DNA of 64,000 bases, from NCBI RefSeq assembly GCF_001612805.1, contig NZ_BDBD01000011.1:434001-498000 (forward strand). Direction: 5' to 3'. Of this stretch, positions 42,037-52,058 are shown one piece after another. The stretch comes from Nocardia coubleae NBRC 108252 (GTDB lineage: Bacteria; Actinomycetota; Actinomycetes; Mycobacteriales; Mycobacteriaceae). The notes under the pieces were generated by a model. The model saw nothing but the letters and a program-made list of their open reading frames with translations. It was not told the DNA's origin and made no database searches. The position numbers and the translations under genes were made by a program. Positions within the stretch are counted from its first letter, which is position 1; every line of letters starts with the position of its first letter.

Positions 42037-43608
42037 ATGCACGAGCTCAGGGCCGGGGACATGTTCGCCGGTTATCGGATCGAGCGGGTGCTCGGGTCGG
42101 GTGGGATGGGCAGTGTGTACGCGGCCGGGCATCCCCGGTTGCCGCGCCTGGTCGCGCTGAAGCTGCTGCATTCCTCGTTCGCGGCGGATCCGATGTTCCG
42201 GGGGCGGTTCGAGCGGGAGGCGGAGCTCGCGGGGCGGCTCGACCATCCGAATATCGTCGCCGTGCACGACCGGGGCAACGACGGTGGGCGGTTGTGGATC
42301 GCGATGCAGTACGTGGCGGGGTCCGACGCGGAAACCGCATTGCGGGCGGGGCCGGTGGCGCCGGAACACGCGCTGCACATCGCCCGGTCGACGGCGGCGG
42401 CACTCGACTACGCGCACGCGGCGGGATTGTTGCACCGTGATGTGAAACCGGCGAATATCCTGCTGCGCGAAGGCATTCCGGGAACGCAACAGGTGTTGCT
42501 CACGGATTTCGGGATCGCCAAGGCAGTCGACGAGGCCACCGCGCTCACCCAGACCGGTGCGGTGGTGGCGACCCTGCGGTACGCCGCACCCGAGCACCTC
42601 GACGGGCGGCAGGCCGGTCCACGCGCGGACCAATATTCCCTCGCCTGCACGCTGTTCCACCTGCTCACCGGACAACCGCCCTACACCGCGACCACGGCGG
42701 GCGCACTCATCGGCGCGCACCTCATGCAGCCGGTGCCGAGGGTTACCGAACGGGCGCCGGGCCTGCCACCTGCGATGGATTCCGTGTTCGCCAGGGCGCT
42801 GGCAAAGGATCCTGGACAGCGGTTCGGCACCTGTACCGAGATGGTCGACGCCGCACAAGCAGCACTCAGTCGTGGTGTCGCCCCGTCAACCGATCCCAGT
42901 GCACAAAAGCATCCCCATTTCAGCGGTGCACCGCTCGGCGGAAGCTCCGCACCGCATCTCCCTGCGCCCACCACACCCTCCCCGTTTGTCGACGCACAGC
43001 ACTCCCCCCTGCCGACCGGCTCGAGCGCGTCTCCCGGCACATTCAGGCGAGCGCTCGTCGGATGGTCTGCCGCCGCGTTCGCGGTGATCGCCGCCGTCGT
43101 CGCCGGAATCCTCTGGTCATCCCGCGACACCACCGGCACCACCACACCCCCCAGCACCACCACCGCCGCGCCGACGACAACCACGACGGACTCCTGGGCG
43201 GCAGGTCGCCCCATCATCGCCCTGTTCCCCGATCTGCTCCCGGCCGGTCCGGACAGCACCGGATATCGGGACCTGCGGTGCAGTTTCGCGACGAAGAATC
43301 CGGATGCCCTGTGGGACAACGGGTTCAACTGCACCGACCGGGAGAAACTGGAGGTGCAGGTACTCGCCTATCCCGACGCCGCGACGGCGGACCGGTATGT
43401 CGCCTCCCTGCCGAGCGGCGCGAACGAACAGGTGCGGTCACGGTACGGCAGGCCGGTGACCGTGCGGAAGTTCAACGGGTCCGACGGGCCGTGGCTGCTG
43501 GTGCAGTTCGAGGCCGCACCCCATTCGAGCGTGTTGTTGCAGGTGTACTGGCCAGGGCACACCCATCAGGAGATGATCGAGCAATGGCTCGCCACCGCAC
43601 CGCTGTGA
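42037..43608 (+). CDS. Transmembrane serine/threonine protein kinase (PknB-type)
   Basis: 523 residues. The kinase domain (about 12-275) has all key elements: Gly loop GSGGMG at 20-25, Lys42 (VALKLL), HRDVKPAN at 133-140, DFG at 157-159 and APE at 184-186. A Pro/Ser-rich linker leads to one membrane helix (about 340-361). The outer part starts with a Thr-rich spacer and ends in a domain of about 130 residues with two Cys (LRCSFATKNPDALWDNGFNCTDREKLEVQVLAYP), not a PASTA repeat. It probably senses an envelope signal and phosphorylates cytosolic targets. It overlaps the lipoprotein gene that follows. Confidence 0.93.
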   Translation: MHELRAGDMFAGYRIERVLGSGGMGSVYAAGHPRLPRLVALKLLHSSFAADPMFRGRFEREAELAGRLDHPNIVAVHDRGNDGGRLWIAMQYVAGSDAETALRAGPVAPEHALHIARSTAAALDYAHAAGLLHRDVKPANILLREGIPGTQQVLLTDFGIAKAVDEATALTQTGAVVATLRYAAPEHLDGRQAGPRADQYSLACTLFHLLTGQPPYTATTAGALIGAHLMQPVPRVTERAPGLPPAMDSVFARALAKDPGQRFGTCTEMVDAAQAALSRGVAPSTDPSAQKHPHFSGAPLGGSSAPHLPAPTTPSPFVDAQHSPLPTGSSASPGTFRRALVGWSAAAFAVIAAVVAGILWSSRDTTGTTTPPSTTTAAPTTTTTDSWAAGRPIIALFPDLLPAGPDSTGYRDLRCSFATKNPDALWDNGFNCTDREKLEVQVLAYPDAATADRYVASLPSGANEQVRSRYGRPVTVRKFNGSDGPWLLVQFEAAPHSSVLLQVYWPGHTHQEMIEQWLATAPL

Positions 43609-44804
43609 CAACACGCGTCGCCCTCGGCGCGCTCGCCACCCTGCTCGCCGGTTGCGCGACCGTCTCCGGCACCGCGACACCCGGCGAACTCGACGTGCGC
43701 AGCCTCGACGTGGGCAGCTACACGACCGCGCCCGCCGACGTGGAGATCGGTCGCACCGCGGCGGACGGCCCGATCCTCGAAGGGTTGCGGATGGGCGGCG
43801 CGGTGGTGTTTCCCCAGGATCTCGATCCGGCACTCACCTACAACTGGGGCACCGACGTGCTCGACACCCCGCGCCGCGTGGTCGACACCTCGGCCGCCTC
43901 GAACGTCAATCTGCCCACACTGGAACGGCATCGGATCATCGTCGCGTTCGACATCGCCCAGGGCAGCCGGGCCTTCGACAAGAACGTCCCCGCCATCGAC
44001 ACCGACGCGAAGGTGACCCGGGTGGTCCTGATGCGATTCCCCGGGGAGAGCACGGCCGCCGATGCCGCACGCGATCTGGCCGCGACCGATTTCGCGGTGA
44101 GCCCGGACAACCGGCCGGTGCCGATTCCGGGATACCCCGGCGCGCACGCACATTGGCGGCCGGGCATCAAGACGATCGGCGCGCTCTTCGCGCACGGTGA
44201 GATCGTGGTCAGCCTGTTTTTGCAGCACCCGGCCCCCGATGTGGACGCGCTGGCCCGCCGGGTCGCCCAGGTCCTCGACGCGCAGGTGCCGCTCCTCGAT
44301 CAGTTCACCCCGACCGCCCCCGACCAGCTCGCCGACCTGCCCCGCGACCCAGACGACCTGTTGCGCCGCACCCTGATTCCCGGTCCGCCGAACCAGCGCA
44401 TCGCCATCTCCTCACGCGAATACGCTGCGTGGACCGGCCGCGCGAGCAGGCATTACCGGGCGAGCGAACCGGCCGAACTGGCCGCCGCATGGGATCGGGG
44501 CGGTGTCGACAGCGTCGCCCACTCCTACACCACCACCCTGTTCCGCTTCCGCGACCGGGCGGGCGCGGACGCCTTCGGCACGACCTGGCGCGACACGCTC
44601 AGCGACGCGGCGCGCGAGATCCCGGGGCCGGACGCGGTGCCCGGTGCGTTTTGCGCCGAACGCCGGGCGTCCGGCAACACACCGGCGGTGGCCCGCTGCT
44701 ACGTGAGTTACCGGAACTACGGCGGGTTCGTGAGCGGGCCGGAAGCGGGGGCCGTGCGCAAGCAGGCGGCAGCGCAGTACGCGCTGCTCGCCAACGCGCA
44801 GTAG
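43605..44804 (+). CDS. DUF7373-type lipoprotein coupled to the kinase
   Basis: 399 residues from the GTG at 43605, which overlaps the kinase stop (GTGA); an ATG at 43584 in the same frame is an alternative. A short signal ends in the lipobox LLAGC (Cys17). The mature protein (LDVGSYTTAPADVEIGRTAADGPILEGLRMGGAVVFPQDLDPALTY in outline) has the pattern of the large Nocardia lipoprotein family DUF7373. Translational coupling to the kinase suggests that it supplies or modulates the signal read by the kinase's outer domain. Confidence 0.88.
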   Translation: MTTRVALGALATLLAGCATVSGTATPGELDVRSLDVGSYTTAPADVEIGRTAADGPILEGLRMGGAVVFPQDLDPALTYNWGTDVLDTPRRVVDTSAASNVNLPTLERHRIIVAFDIAQGSRAFDKNVPAIDTDAKVTRVVLMRFPGESTAADAARDLAATDFAVSPDNRPVPIPGYPGAHAHWRPGIKTIGALFAHGEIVVSLFLQHPAPDVDALARRVAQVLDAQVPLLDQFTPTAPDQLADLPRDPDDLLRRTLIPGPPNQRIAISSREYAAWTGRASRHYRASEPAELAAAWDRGGVDSVAHSYTTTLFRFRDRAGADAFGTTWRDTLSDAAREIPGPDAVPGAFCAERRASGNTPAVARCYVSYRNYGGFVSGPEAGAVRKQAAAQYALLANAQ

Positions 44805-44805
44805 T

Positions 44806-45297
44806 TCAGAGCTGGGCTTCGACGGCCCGCACGACCTCGGGGTCGTCCGGGGTGGTGCGCGGACGGAACCGCGCGGCCACCGCGCCGTCACGGGCGATGA
44901 GGAACTTCTCGAAGTTCCACTGCACGTCACCGGCCGCGCCCTCGGCGTCGGGGGTCTCGGTGAGCACCTGGTACAGCGGGTGCCGGTCGTCGCCGTTCAC
45001 CGAGGTCTTCGCCAGCAGCGGGAAGTCGACACCGTAGGTGACCGAGCAGAATTCCTGGATCTCCTCGGCACTACCGGGTTCCTGGCCCATGAACTGGTTG
45101 CACGGCACACCGATCACGGTGAAACCGCGCTCGCCGTAGTTCTTCTGCAGGTCGACCAGGCCGCTGTACTGCGGGGTCAGCCCGCATTTCGAGGCCACGT
45201 TCACCAGCAGCACGGCCTTGTCGCCCGCCAGTTCGCCCAGCGTGGTCGGCTCGCCGGCCAGGGTCTCTACCGCGATGTCCCGAATGTTCGCGCTCAC
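44806..45297 (-). CDS. Glutathione peroxidase-family thiol peroxidase
   Basis: 163 residues from a GTG at 45297. Catalytic residues are visible: Cys38 (NVASKCGLTPQYSGL), Gln/Asn in GVPCNQFMGQEPG (Cys66, Gln68) and WNFEKF with Trp127 and Asn128. It is the cysteine form, which in actinobacteria uses thioredoxin or mycothiol systems rather than glutathione to reduce peroxides. The gene ends one base after the lipoprotein gene converging from the left. Longer frames of over 600 codons through this region are antisense to the flavoprotein gene. Confidence 0.93.
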   Translation of the reverse strand: MSANIRDIAVETLAGEPTTLGELAGDKAVLLVNVASKCGLTPQYSGLVDLQKNYGERGFTVIGVPCNQFMGQEPGSAEEIQEFCSVTYGVDFPLLAKTSVNGDDRHPLYQVLTETPDAEGAAGDVQWNFEKFLIARDGAVAARFRPRTTPDDPEVVRAVEAQL

Positions 45298-45459
45298 GTG
45301 TGCACCACCAGATTCTTCTCGACGTGGGTTCGATCGCCACCGTACCGGAGCCGCGAGCCGAAATCCGTGTCCCGCTGGACGGGAATTCTGTAACACGTTC
45401 TTGTTTTGTTGGCCTCCACGCGGCACCATTTCGGTACACACCCACCACCGGAGGCAGCC

Positions 45460-46947
45460 GTGACCGACAACAGCCCGCGTACCGACACCGTCCGGCCGCT
45501 GCGCGAGAACACCGTCGACCAGTGGGATTTCGAGGTCGACGTGGTCGTCGCCGGCTTCGGCATCGCGGGAGTGTGCGCCGCCATCGAAGCCGCGCGCGCG
45601 GGTGCGAAGGTGCTGATCCTGGAACGCACCGGCGGCTGGGGTGGGGCCGCCGCACTCGCGGGCGGCTTCGTCTACCTCGGCGGCGGGACCGCGCTGCAGC
45701 GTGCGCTCGGCTTCGACGACACCCCCGAGAACATGGCCACCTTCCTCACCGCCGCGCTCGGCCCCGGTGTCGATGCCGCCAAGATCGCCGACTACTGCGC
45801 GGGCAGTGTCGAACACTACGACTGGCTCGTGGACTGCGGTGTGCCGTTCAAGGAGGAGTTCTGGGGCGAGCCGGGCTGGGAGCCGCCGCACGACGAGGGC
45901 CTGATGTATTCCGGCGGCGAGAACGCGGCGCCGTTCCTCGACATCGCCAAACCCGCACCGCGCGGGCATGTTCCGCAGCTGGCGGACAAGAAGATCGGCG
46001 AACGCAGCGGCGGCTACATGCTGATGAAGCCACTGGCCGACACCGTCGCCGAGCTCGGTGTCGCCGTCGAATACGACACCCGCATCCGGCGGCTGGTCGT
46101 CGACGCCGACGACCGGGTGGTCGGCCTGGTCGCGACCCGGTTCGGTAAGCCGGTCACGGTCCGGGCTGCCCGCGGCGTGGTCCTGGCGACCGGCAGTTTC
46201 GCTTACGACACCGAGATGATCGACCGCTACACCCCGCAGCTGAGCGGACGTCCCGGCGCGGCCATCGAAGAGCACGACGGCATCGGCATCCGGTTGGCGC
46301 AAGCGCTGGGCGCCGAACTGGCCCATATGGACGCCAGCGAGGTCGCGATCTTCGGTGACCCGCAGATGATGGCGCGCGGCATCCTCGTCAACGGGCGCGG
46401 GCAGCGCTACATCGCCGAGGACACCTACCCCGGCCGGATCGGCCAGGCCACCCTGTTGCGGCAGGAGAACCAGGCCTTCCTGATCCTCGACGAACGATCC
46501 CTGGAGGAGGCCCTCGCCACCGAGAGTTCGACCCCCTTCTTCCGGTTCCCGCCCAAATGGGTCGCCGAGACGGTCGCCGAACTCGAAGCCGAGATGGGTC
46601 TGCCCGAACAGGCGCTGCAAACGACGGTCGCCACCTACAACCGGCACGCCGCCAACGGCAGCGATCCCCTGCTCGGCAAGAAGCCCGAGTGGGTGCGCCC
46701 GATCGAGGGCTCGCTGGCCGGGTTCGATCTGCGCGGTTTCACCGCCGGATTCACCCTCGGCGGGCTGCGCACCGATCTGGATTCGCGGGTGCTGCACGTG
46801 AGCGGGGAACCGATTCCCGGGCTGTTCGCCGCCGGTCGGTGCACCTCAGGGCTGTGTGCGGGCGGTTATGTCAGCGGGGCATCGCTCGGTGACGGCAGCT
46901 TCTACGGTCGCCGCGCGGGTCGCGCCGCGGCGGCCGGGACCTACTGA
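45460..46947 (+). CDS. FAD-binding dehydrogenase (fumarate reductase/ketosteroid dehydrogenase family)
   Basis: 495 residues from a GTG at 45460 with GGAGG six bases upstream. FAD loop [31 protein letters not shown] at about 27-57; the substrate part contains [35 protein letters not shown] and the closing [34 protein letters not shown]. The family includes 3-ketosteroid delta-1-dehydrogenases and fumarate-reductase-like flavoproteins; the Tyr set of ketosteroid dehydrogenases is not fully recognisable, so the substrate is left open. It is followed by a GMC oxidoreductase on the same strand. Confidence 0.88.
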   Translation: MTDNSPRTDTVRPLRENTVDQWDFEVDVVVAGFGIAGVCAAIEAARAGAKVLILERTGGWGGAAALAGGFVYLGGGTALQRALGFDDTPENMATFLTAALGPGVDAAKIADYCAGSVEHYDWLVDCGVPFKEEFWGEPGWEPPHDEGLMYSGGENAAPFLDIAKPAPRGHVPQLADKKIGERSGGYMLMKPLADTVAELGVAVEYDTRIRRLVVDADDRVVGLVATRFGKPVTVRAARGVVLATGSFAYDTEMIDRYTPQLSGRPGAAIEEHDGIGIRLAQALGAELAHMDASEVAIFGDPQMMARGILVNGRGQRYIAEDTYPGRIGQATLLRQENQAFLILDERSLEEALATESSTPFFRFPPKWVAETVAELEAEMGLPEQALQTTVATYNRHAANGSDPLLGKKPEWVRPIEGSLAGFDLRGFTAGFTLGGLRTDLDSRVLHVSGEPIPGLFAAGRCTSGLCAGGYVSGASLGDGSFYGRRAGRAAAAGTY

Positions 46948-47090
46948 GTCCCACCGGACGCCGACTGTCAGTACGCTGCTTGCAGCACCCGGCCCGACGC
47001 CGAGTCAGGCTGTGCTCGCGGTCTTTTCACGCGGGCTCGGGTGTATCCGTGTTGGCTACGACAGATGCAGTGCAGGATCGGAGTTGGACA

Positions 47091-48680
47091 GTGCAAGCAG
47101 GTGGGACGTCCGCGGATTACGTGATCGTCGGCTCCGGGTCAGCGGGGGCGGTGCTCGCGAACAGGCTCAGCGCCGACGCGGGCACCACGGTCGTACTGTT
47201 GGAGGCGGGGCCCGCCGACGACGACAAGTTCGCCCATATTCCGGCGGCGTTCTCGAAACTGTTCCGCAGCGAACGGGATTGGGACTACTCCACCGAACCG
47301 CAGCCCGCGCTCGGTGACCGCCGGATCTACTGGCCGCGCGGCAAGACCTTCGGCGGCTCGTCATCGATGAACGCGATGATGTGGGTGCGCGGTTTCCGCG
47401 CCGACTACGAGGAATGGGGACTGCTGGCGGGCGAGAAGTGGAACTTCGCCTCGGCCGTCGAACAGTTCCGCAAGATCGAGAACGTGCAGGACGCGCAGTT
47501 CCCCGACGAGGGCGCGAAGGGGCCGCTGCACGTGCAGCGGCAGCGCAGCCCGCGCGCCTCCACCCATGCCTTCCTCGAGGCGGCGCGGCAGGCCGGCCAC
47601 AAACTCGAGGCCGCGAATCGTCCGGCGCCCGAAGGTTTCACCCAGACCATGGTCACCCAGCGCGACGGCAGGCGCTGGAGCACCGCCGACGCCTACCTGC
47701 GGCCCGCGATGAAGCGCGCCAACCTCACCGTGCGGGCCGAGGCACTGGCCACCCAGGTGCTGTTCGAGGGAACCAAGGCCACCGGCGTCGAGTTCCTGCA
47801 CGACGGGCAGACCCACGTGGTGACCGCCGCCAAGGAGGTCATCCTGTGTGGTGGCGCGGTGAACAGCCCGCAGCTGCTGCAGCTTTCGGGCATCGGTGAC
47901 CGCGAACAGCTCACCGAGCACGGCATCGATGTGGTCGCCCACTCCCCCGAGGTCGGCGCCAATCTGCAGGACCATCTGATCGCCGCGCTCGGCTACAGCG
48001 TGGAGTCCGATTCGCTGTACACGGCGGAGAAGCCGCTGGAACTGCTGAATTATCTGGTGCGGCACCGGGGCATGCTCACCTCCAATGTGGGTGAGGCGTA
48101 CGGCTTCGTGCGCAGTGAACCCGAGCTCGAGCACCCCGACCTCGAGCTGATCTACGCGCCGGCGCCGTTCTATCACGAGGGCTTGGTCGAGGCGACCGAG
48201 CACGGTGTGGTGCTCGGGTCCATCCTGTTGCGCCCGCGCAGCCGTGGCCGGATCGGTCTGGCCTCGGCCGACCCGACCGCCAAGCCGGTGATCGATCCGC
48301 GCTACCTGTCCGACCCCGACGGCGCCGACCTGGCCGCGCTGACCGCCGGTCTGCGGGTGTGCGCCGGGCTCGCGGGCCAGCCCGCGCTCAAGAGCACACT
48401 CGGGCCGCTGATCTACCCGCCGCAGGCACCCGATGATCTCGAGGCGACGATCGCGCTGACCATCGAGAAGTTCTCGCACACCCTGTACCACCCGGTCGGC
48501 ACCTGCCGGATGGGCACCGACGCGGCCAGCGTCGTCGGCCCGGATCTGAAGGTGCGCGGTGTCGAGGGGCTGCGCGTGGCCGACGCCTCGGTGATGCCGT
48601 TGATCATCCGTGGGCACACCAACGCGCCGGCGATCTTCATCGGCGAGCAGGCCGCCGACTTCATTCTGGCCAGCGCCTGA
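47091..48680 (+). CDS. GMC-family oxidoreductase (choline dehydrogenase-like)
   Basis: 529 residues if started at the GTG at 47091, which has GGAG seven bases upstream; the frame is open back to 46980. GMC signatures: [19 protein letters not shown] (FAD loop), the first PROSITE box [22 protein letters not shown], the second [16 protein letters not shown], and the C-terminal [38 protein letters not shown] with catalytic His and Asn near the end. It oxidises an alcohol; choline dehydrogenase (BetA) is the nearest named type, but no bet genes are adjacent. Confidence 0.92.
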   Translation: MQAGGTSADYVIVGSGSAGAVLANRLSADAGTTVVLLEAGPADDDKFAHIPAAFSKLFRSERDWDYSTEPQPALGDRRIYWPRGKTFGGSSSMNAMMWVRGFRADYEEWGLLAGEKWNFASAVEQFRKIENVQDAQFPDEGAKGPLHVQRQRSPRASTHAFLEAARQAGHKLEAANRPAPEGFTQTMVTQRDGRRWSTADAYLRPAMKRANLTVRAEALATQVLFEGTKATGVEFLHDGQTHVVTAAKEVILCGGAVNSPQLLQLSGIGDREQLTEHGIDVVAHSPEVGANLQDHLIAALGYSVESDSLYTAEKPLELLNYLVRHRGMLTSNVGEAYGFVRSEPELEHPDLELIYAPAPFYHEGLVEATEHGVVLGSILLRPRSRGRIGLASADPTAKPVIDPRYLSDPDGADLAALTAGLRVCAGLAGQPALKSTLGPLIYPPQAPDDLEATIALTIEKFSHTLYHPVGTCRMGTDAASVVGPDLKVRGVEGLRVADASVMPLIIRGHTNAPAIFIGEQAADFILASA

Positions 48681-48685
48681 GCCGA

Positions 48686-48720
48686 CGGTGGTGGCGCGCC
48701 GACGTGGCACGCCACCACCG
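48686..48720. terminator. Hairpin between GMC oxidoreductase and DoxX genes
   Basis: An 11-base perfect stem (CGGTGGTGGCG at 48686-48696, complement at 48710-48720) lies between converging genes, so it probably ends both transcripts. Confidence 0.6.
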
Positions 48721-48723
48721 GTC

Positions 48724-49068
48724 TCACGCCACGGCCAGCGTCAGCGAGGCGCCCGCGAGCAGCAGATAAGGCAGCGGATAGGCCACGTGCGAGTAGCAGC
48801 GGGTGAGCAGCACGGTGATCTCGGCGCCGATGAAGTACAGCACCAATCCGGCCGCGGCGGCCACGGCCAGCGGCCGGTACGCCAGGCCCGCGAGCAGACC
48901 GATCCCGCCCGCGGCCTTGATGACGGCCAGTGGCGGCAGCGCCCAGGTGGGCAGCCCGTATTCGCGCATGTTCTCGCGCACCCAGTCGGCGCGGAACACG
49001 TCGATTCCCGAGGCGATCAGGGCGGCCAGCGCGGCGAGCACGGTGACGACGACGTATGCGGTGTTCAT
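48724..49068 (-). CDS. DoxX-like membrane protein
   Basis: 114 residues with four membrane helices: AYVVVTVLAALAALIASGIDV, LPPLAVIKAAGGIGLLAGL, PLAVAAAAGLVLYFIGAEITVLLT and PLPYLLLAGASLTLAVA. The pattern AVIKAAGGIGLLAGL matches DoxX/DoxX-like proteins, some of which form redox complexes with oxidoreductases and thiol enzymes in mycobacteria. GGAGGAACC precedes the ATG. It diverges from an ECF sigma gene 111 bp away, which is a frequent pairing and suggests control by that sigma factor. Confidence 0.85.
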   Translation of the reverse strand: MNTAYVVVTVLAALAALIASGIDVFRADWVRENMREYGLPTWALPPLAVIKAAGGIGLLAGLAYRPLAVAAAAGLVLYFIGAEITVLLTRCYSHVAYPLPYLLLAGASLTLAVA

Positions 49069-49179
49069 GGTTCCTCCGTTTTCGGCGGACGAGCGCCTCT
49101 GCCACAGTGGAGACAGCAAGGCGACGACGGCGGAGTGCCGTCTTTCCCGGTGACGACCGGCGACCCCGAAAGGTGACCG

Positions 49180-50034
49180 ATGCGCGCGGATTCGCTCGCG
49201 CTGATGTTCGAGCAGCGCCGTGACCGGCTGCGTCGTCTCGCGCACCGGATGCTCGGTGCCACCGCCGAGGCCGAGGACGTGGTGCAGGAGGCGTGGTTGC
49301 GCCTGGCCAGGACCGACGCGGTGATCGCCGACCTGGACGGTTGGCTCACCACCGTCGTGTCCCGACTGTGCCTCGATCTGTTGCGAGCCCGCGCACGCCG
49401 CCCCGAAACCCATGCCGACGAGGTCGACCTCCCGACCACCGATGCCGGCCCGGAAGCTGAAGCGCTGCAAGCGGATTCGGTGGAGCGTGCGGTGCTGGTG
49501 GTGCTCGACGCGCTGGGTCCGGAGGAACGGGTGGCGTTCGTGCTGCACGACCTGTTCGCCGTACCGTTCGCCGAGATCGCACCGGTACTCGGACGCACCC
49601 CCGCGACGACCAAGAAGCTCGCCAGCCGGGCCAGGCAGCGGGTCAACGCGCCGGCCGCGATGAGCACGGCCGACCTCGTCGAGCAGCGTGCGGCCGTTGC
49701 CGCGTTCCTGCGGGCCGCGCGCGGCGGTGACCTCGTCGCGCTGCTCGAGGTTCTCGCGCCCGATGTGGTCCGCACCGCCGACCCGGCGGCGCTCACACCG
49801 GGGATGGCCGCGGTGGTCCGCGGTGCGCGGGAGGTGGCCGAGGGCGCGGTCGCGCTGCGGCAGCGCTCGCGCGAGGCGGTCATGGTTCTCGTCGACGGCA
49901 GGCCCGGTCTGGTGCTGACCCGGGTGGGCAGGCCGATCTTCGTGCTGACGTTCCAGGTGCGCGAGGGCCGGATCACCGCCTACGACGTGTCCGCGACTCC
50001 GGAGCGGTTCACGCTGTCGCTGCCGAGCTCATGA
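49180..50034 (+). CDS. SigJ-type ECF sigma factor with SnoaL-like C-terminus
   Basis: 284 residues. Region 2: RRLAHRMLGATAEAEDVVQEAWLRLARTDAV; region 4: AVLVVLDALGPEERVAFVLHDLFAVPFAEIAPVLGRTPATTKKLASRARQRV. The C-terminal NTF2-like domain covers residues about 165-280. Unlike the two ECF41 proteins at 4121 and 6351 it lacks WLPEPL and DGGGK, so it belongs to a neighbouring ECF group that also uses a built-in SnoaL-like domain. No anti-sigma gene is adjacent; the DoxX gene diverging from it is the likely target. Confidence 0.9.
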   Translation: MRADSLALMFEQRRDRLRRLAHRMLGATAEAEDVVQEAWLRLARTDAVIADLDGWLTTVVSRLCLDLLRARARRPETHADEVDLPTTDAGPEAEALQADSVERAVLVVLDALGPEERVAFVLHDLFAVPFAEIAPVLGRTPATTKKLASRARQRVNAPAAMSTADLVEQRAAVAAFLRAARGGDLVALLEVLAPDVVRTADPAALTPGMAAVVRGAREVAEGAVALRQRSREAVMVLVDGRPGLVLTRVGRPIFVLTFQVREGRITAYDVSATPERFTLSLPSS

Positions 50035-50086
50035 GTTCGGCAGTCGATGCAACTTTGCCGTCGATGTCGTCCCAAAATACCGCAGG

Positions 50087-50563
50087 TCAGAAGGCCGGAA
50101 CCCGCGCGAACCCGAGTGGCGGAGTCGGCATCGGACCCGAACGCAGGTCGTGGCGGAAGTCGGGAAGCAGCGGCAGCATGTCGACATTGCGTGCCGCGTA
50201 GCAGCGCACCATCGGCAACGCGCGCGAGACCTCGGCGCGCTCCACGGGTTCGGCGTCGATGAACGCCATGCCCTCGAGCCCGAGCCCGAGGGTGCCCGCG
50301 ATCCGCACGATCGCGGCCGACTTGCGTCCCCAGCCGATCTCGACCGCCGAGAACATGTCGTGCAGCCCGTGCCGATAGAGCGTGCGCATGGTGCGCGCGC
50401 GGTCGCCTCGGGCCGCGACGGCATGCAGCACGCCGCGGTCGCTCAACATCGTCAACGTGCGCAACGCCGGTGGGCGCGGCGCGGCGCTGGTCCCGTCGTG
50501 GACCACACCGTCCCACAGGGTTTCGTCCAGTTCCCAGACCAGACAACGGACGGCAGGTCGCAT
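50087..50563 (-). CDS. HAD-superfamily, FkbH-like phosphatase domain protein
   Basis: 158 residues from the ATG at 50563. The motif CLVWELDETLWDGVVHDG is close to the HAD-IIIC (FkbH/MdcY-like) motif I, although the usual second-position DxD is changed to ELDET. Later parts LHAVAARGDRARTMRTLYRHGLHDMFSAVEIGWGRKSAAIVRIAGTLGL and MAFIDAEPVERAEV correspond to motifs II-IV. FkbH proteins load glyceryl units in polyketide synthesis, but stand-alone small ones are of unknown role. Confidence 0.8.
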   Translation of the reverse strand: MRPAVRCLVWELDETLWDGVVHDGTSAAPRPPALRTLTMLSDRGVLHAVAARGDRARTMRTLYRHGLHDMFSAVEIGWGRKSAAIVRIAGTLGLGLEGMAFIDAEPVERAEVSRALPMVRCYAARNVDMLPLLPDFRHDLRSGPMPTPPLGFARVPAF

Positions 50564-50775
50564 GGTGGTGCCCCTATCGGTTCGTTCCGGCGCGCTGAAC
50601 TCTACAACCTGTGATGCCACCGGGACCAGCCTTGTGACGGCCCACCAACATCGGGCGGTGGACACGCGAACGTCACCCAGAACCCGGCGTTTCATTCCGG
50701 ATCCTGCCTGCCTTGGCTAGGGTGAACAGGCTGGACAGCGGGGGGACAGCCGAAATCAGGCGAAGGGAACTTCAG

Positions 50776-51999
50776 ATGTCCGTACACAATCCACCACGGC
50801 AATCGCTCACGATCTCGGGGCGGCCGATGTCGTCTCCCCTCAAAGACGTCCGGGCGTTGTCACGGCAGATGGTAGGACATTTCGTCGAGAACGTCGCGCC
50901 GTGCGGCACACTGCCGGGCGACGCCATCACGGGGGACGTCACCACCATCACCCGCATCTGCCTGGAATTCGCGGTCAGCATGCTCGACGGCCGCGACATC
51001 CCCAGCACCTTGCAGCGACTGCAGGACGCCGCCAGCGCCTGGGCCCGCGAGGGCGTGCCGATCGACACCATCCACCACTCCATCGCCGAGGGCTTCAAAA
51101 TGGGCTTGGACCTGGTGGTCTCGAGCGCGTCGGTGAAGGACTACGACAACCTCGTCGACGGCGTGAAGATGGTGATGGAAATGCTCGACACCATCACCTG
51201 TCAGGTCTCGCTGGCCTATGTGCGCGAATTGCGCGGCGTGGTCAGCGAACATCACACGGCGGTGCACACCCTCACCTCCGCGCTGCTCGGCGGGCACAGC
51301 ACCTCGACCATGGCCCGCGAATGCGGCATCGCCATCGCCGAGCAGTACGCCGTGCTCGCGCTGTCGATTCCGCCGCACCGCGAGGAGGCCAATCCAGCAC
51401 TCGATCAGAAGGTGGTGGCCCGGCGCAAGCTGCGCCGCGTGCAGGCCGAGCTGGCCAAGCGCTGCGGTGATACGGCGCTGTCGCTGCTCAGCGTCGACGG
51501 CGGCACCGTGCTCATCCCCGCCGAGACCTTCGACCGCGACGGTCTCACCGCTCTGGTCGCCCAGCTCTCGCAGGCCGCGCAGGTCGGCATCACGGCCGCG
51601 CTGGTCGAGACGAGCACCACCGGCATTCCCGATGCCGCCGACCAGGCCCACGAACTGCTCGACATGGTCCAGCGCCTCGAGGTCACCTCGGGTCTGTACC
51701 GCTTCGACGAACTCGCGCTCGAGTACCAGCTCACCCGGCCGGGACCCGGACGCGAATTCCTCGGCTCGCTGCTCGACCCGCTCGACCAGTTCCCCGAACT
51801 GCTGGAAACCCTGCAGCGCCACATCGCCAACAACCTCAACCGGCAGCGCACCGCGCGGGTGCTGCACGTGCACACCAACACCGTCGACTACCGGCTCAAG
51901 CGCATCGGTCAGCTCACCGGTTTCGACCCCACCCAGCCGTCGGGACTGTGGTACCTGCGTTCGGCGCTGGTCGCCCGCAGCTACCGCACCACTGTCTGA
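50776..51999 (+). CDS. PucR/CdaR-type helix-turn-helix regulator
   Basis: 407 residues from the ATG at 50776 (GAAGGGA upstream). The C-terminal 60 residues are the PucR-type HTH_30: LLETLQRHIANNLNRQRTARVLHVHTNTVDYRLKRIGQLTGFDP. The central part has a GGDEF-like fold seen in these regulators, and the N-terminal 150 residues resemble the helical RsbRD-like N-domain (DVTTITRICLEFAVSML ... GVPIDTIHHSIAEGFKMGLDLV). Nocardia and Rhodococcus carry many copies. A bidirectional terminator follows. Target unknown. Confidence 0.88.
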   Translation: MSVHNPPRQSLTISGRPMSSPLKDVRALSRQMVGHFVENVAPCGTLPGDAITGDVTTITRICLEFAVSMLDGRDIPSTLQRLQDAASAWAREGVPIDTIHHSIAEGFKMGLDLVVSSASVKDYDNLVDGVKMVMEMLDTITCQVSLAYVRELRGVVSEHHTAVHTLTSALLGGHSTSTMARECGIAIAEQYAVLALSIPPHREEANPALDQKVVARRKLRRVQAELAKRCGDTALSLLSVDGGTVLIPAETFDRDGLTALVAQLSQAAQVGITAALVETSTTGIPDAADQAHELLDMVQRLEVTSGLYRFDELALEYQLTRPGPGREFLGSLLDPLDQFPELLETLQRHIANNLNRQRTARVLHVHTNTVDYRLKRIGQLTGFDPTQPSGLWYLRSALVARSYRTTV

Positions 52000-52010
52000 T
52001 CCACGAAAAA

Positions 52011-52044
52011 GGCGCTGCCCGGGGATGATTCCCCGGGCAGCGCC
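52011..52044. terminator. Strong bidirectional terminator
   Basis: A perfect 14-base stem (GGCGCTGCCCGGGG, loop ATGATT, complement) is preceded by AAAAA, giving TTTTT after the stem on the minus strand; on the plus strand CGTTTC follows. It lies between the converging regulator and lipase genes. Confidence 0.88.
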
Positions 52045-52058
52045 CGTTTCACTGGGGG

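Noticed and set aside
44806..46797. A 663-codon minus-strand frame containing the glutathione peroxidase
   Set aside because: Only the last 163 codons match a protein family; the upstream 500 are antisense to the FAD-binding dehydrogenase, and a GTG with correct family length exists at 45297.
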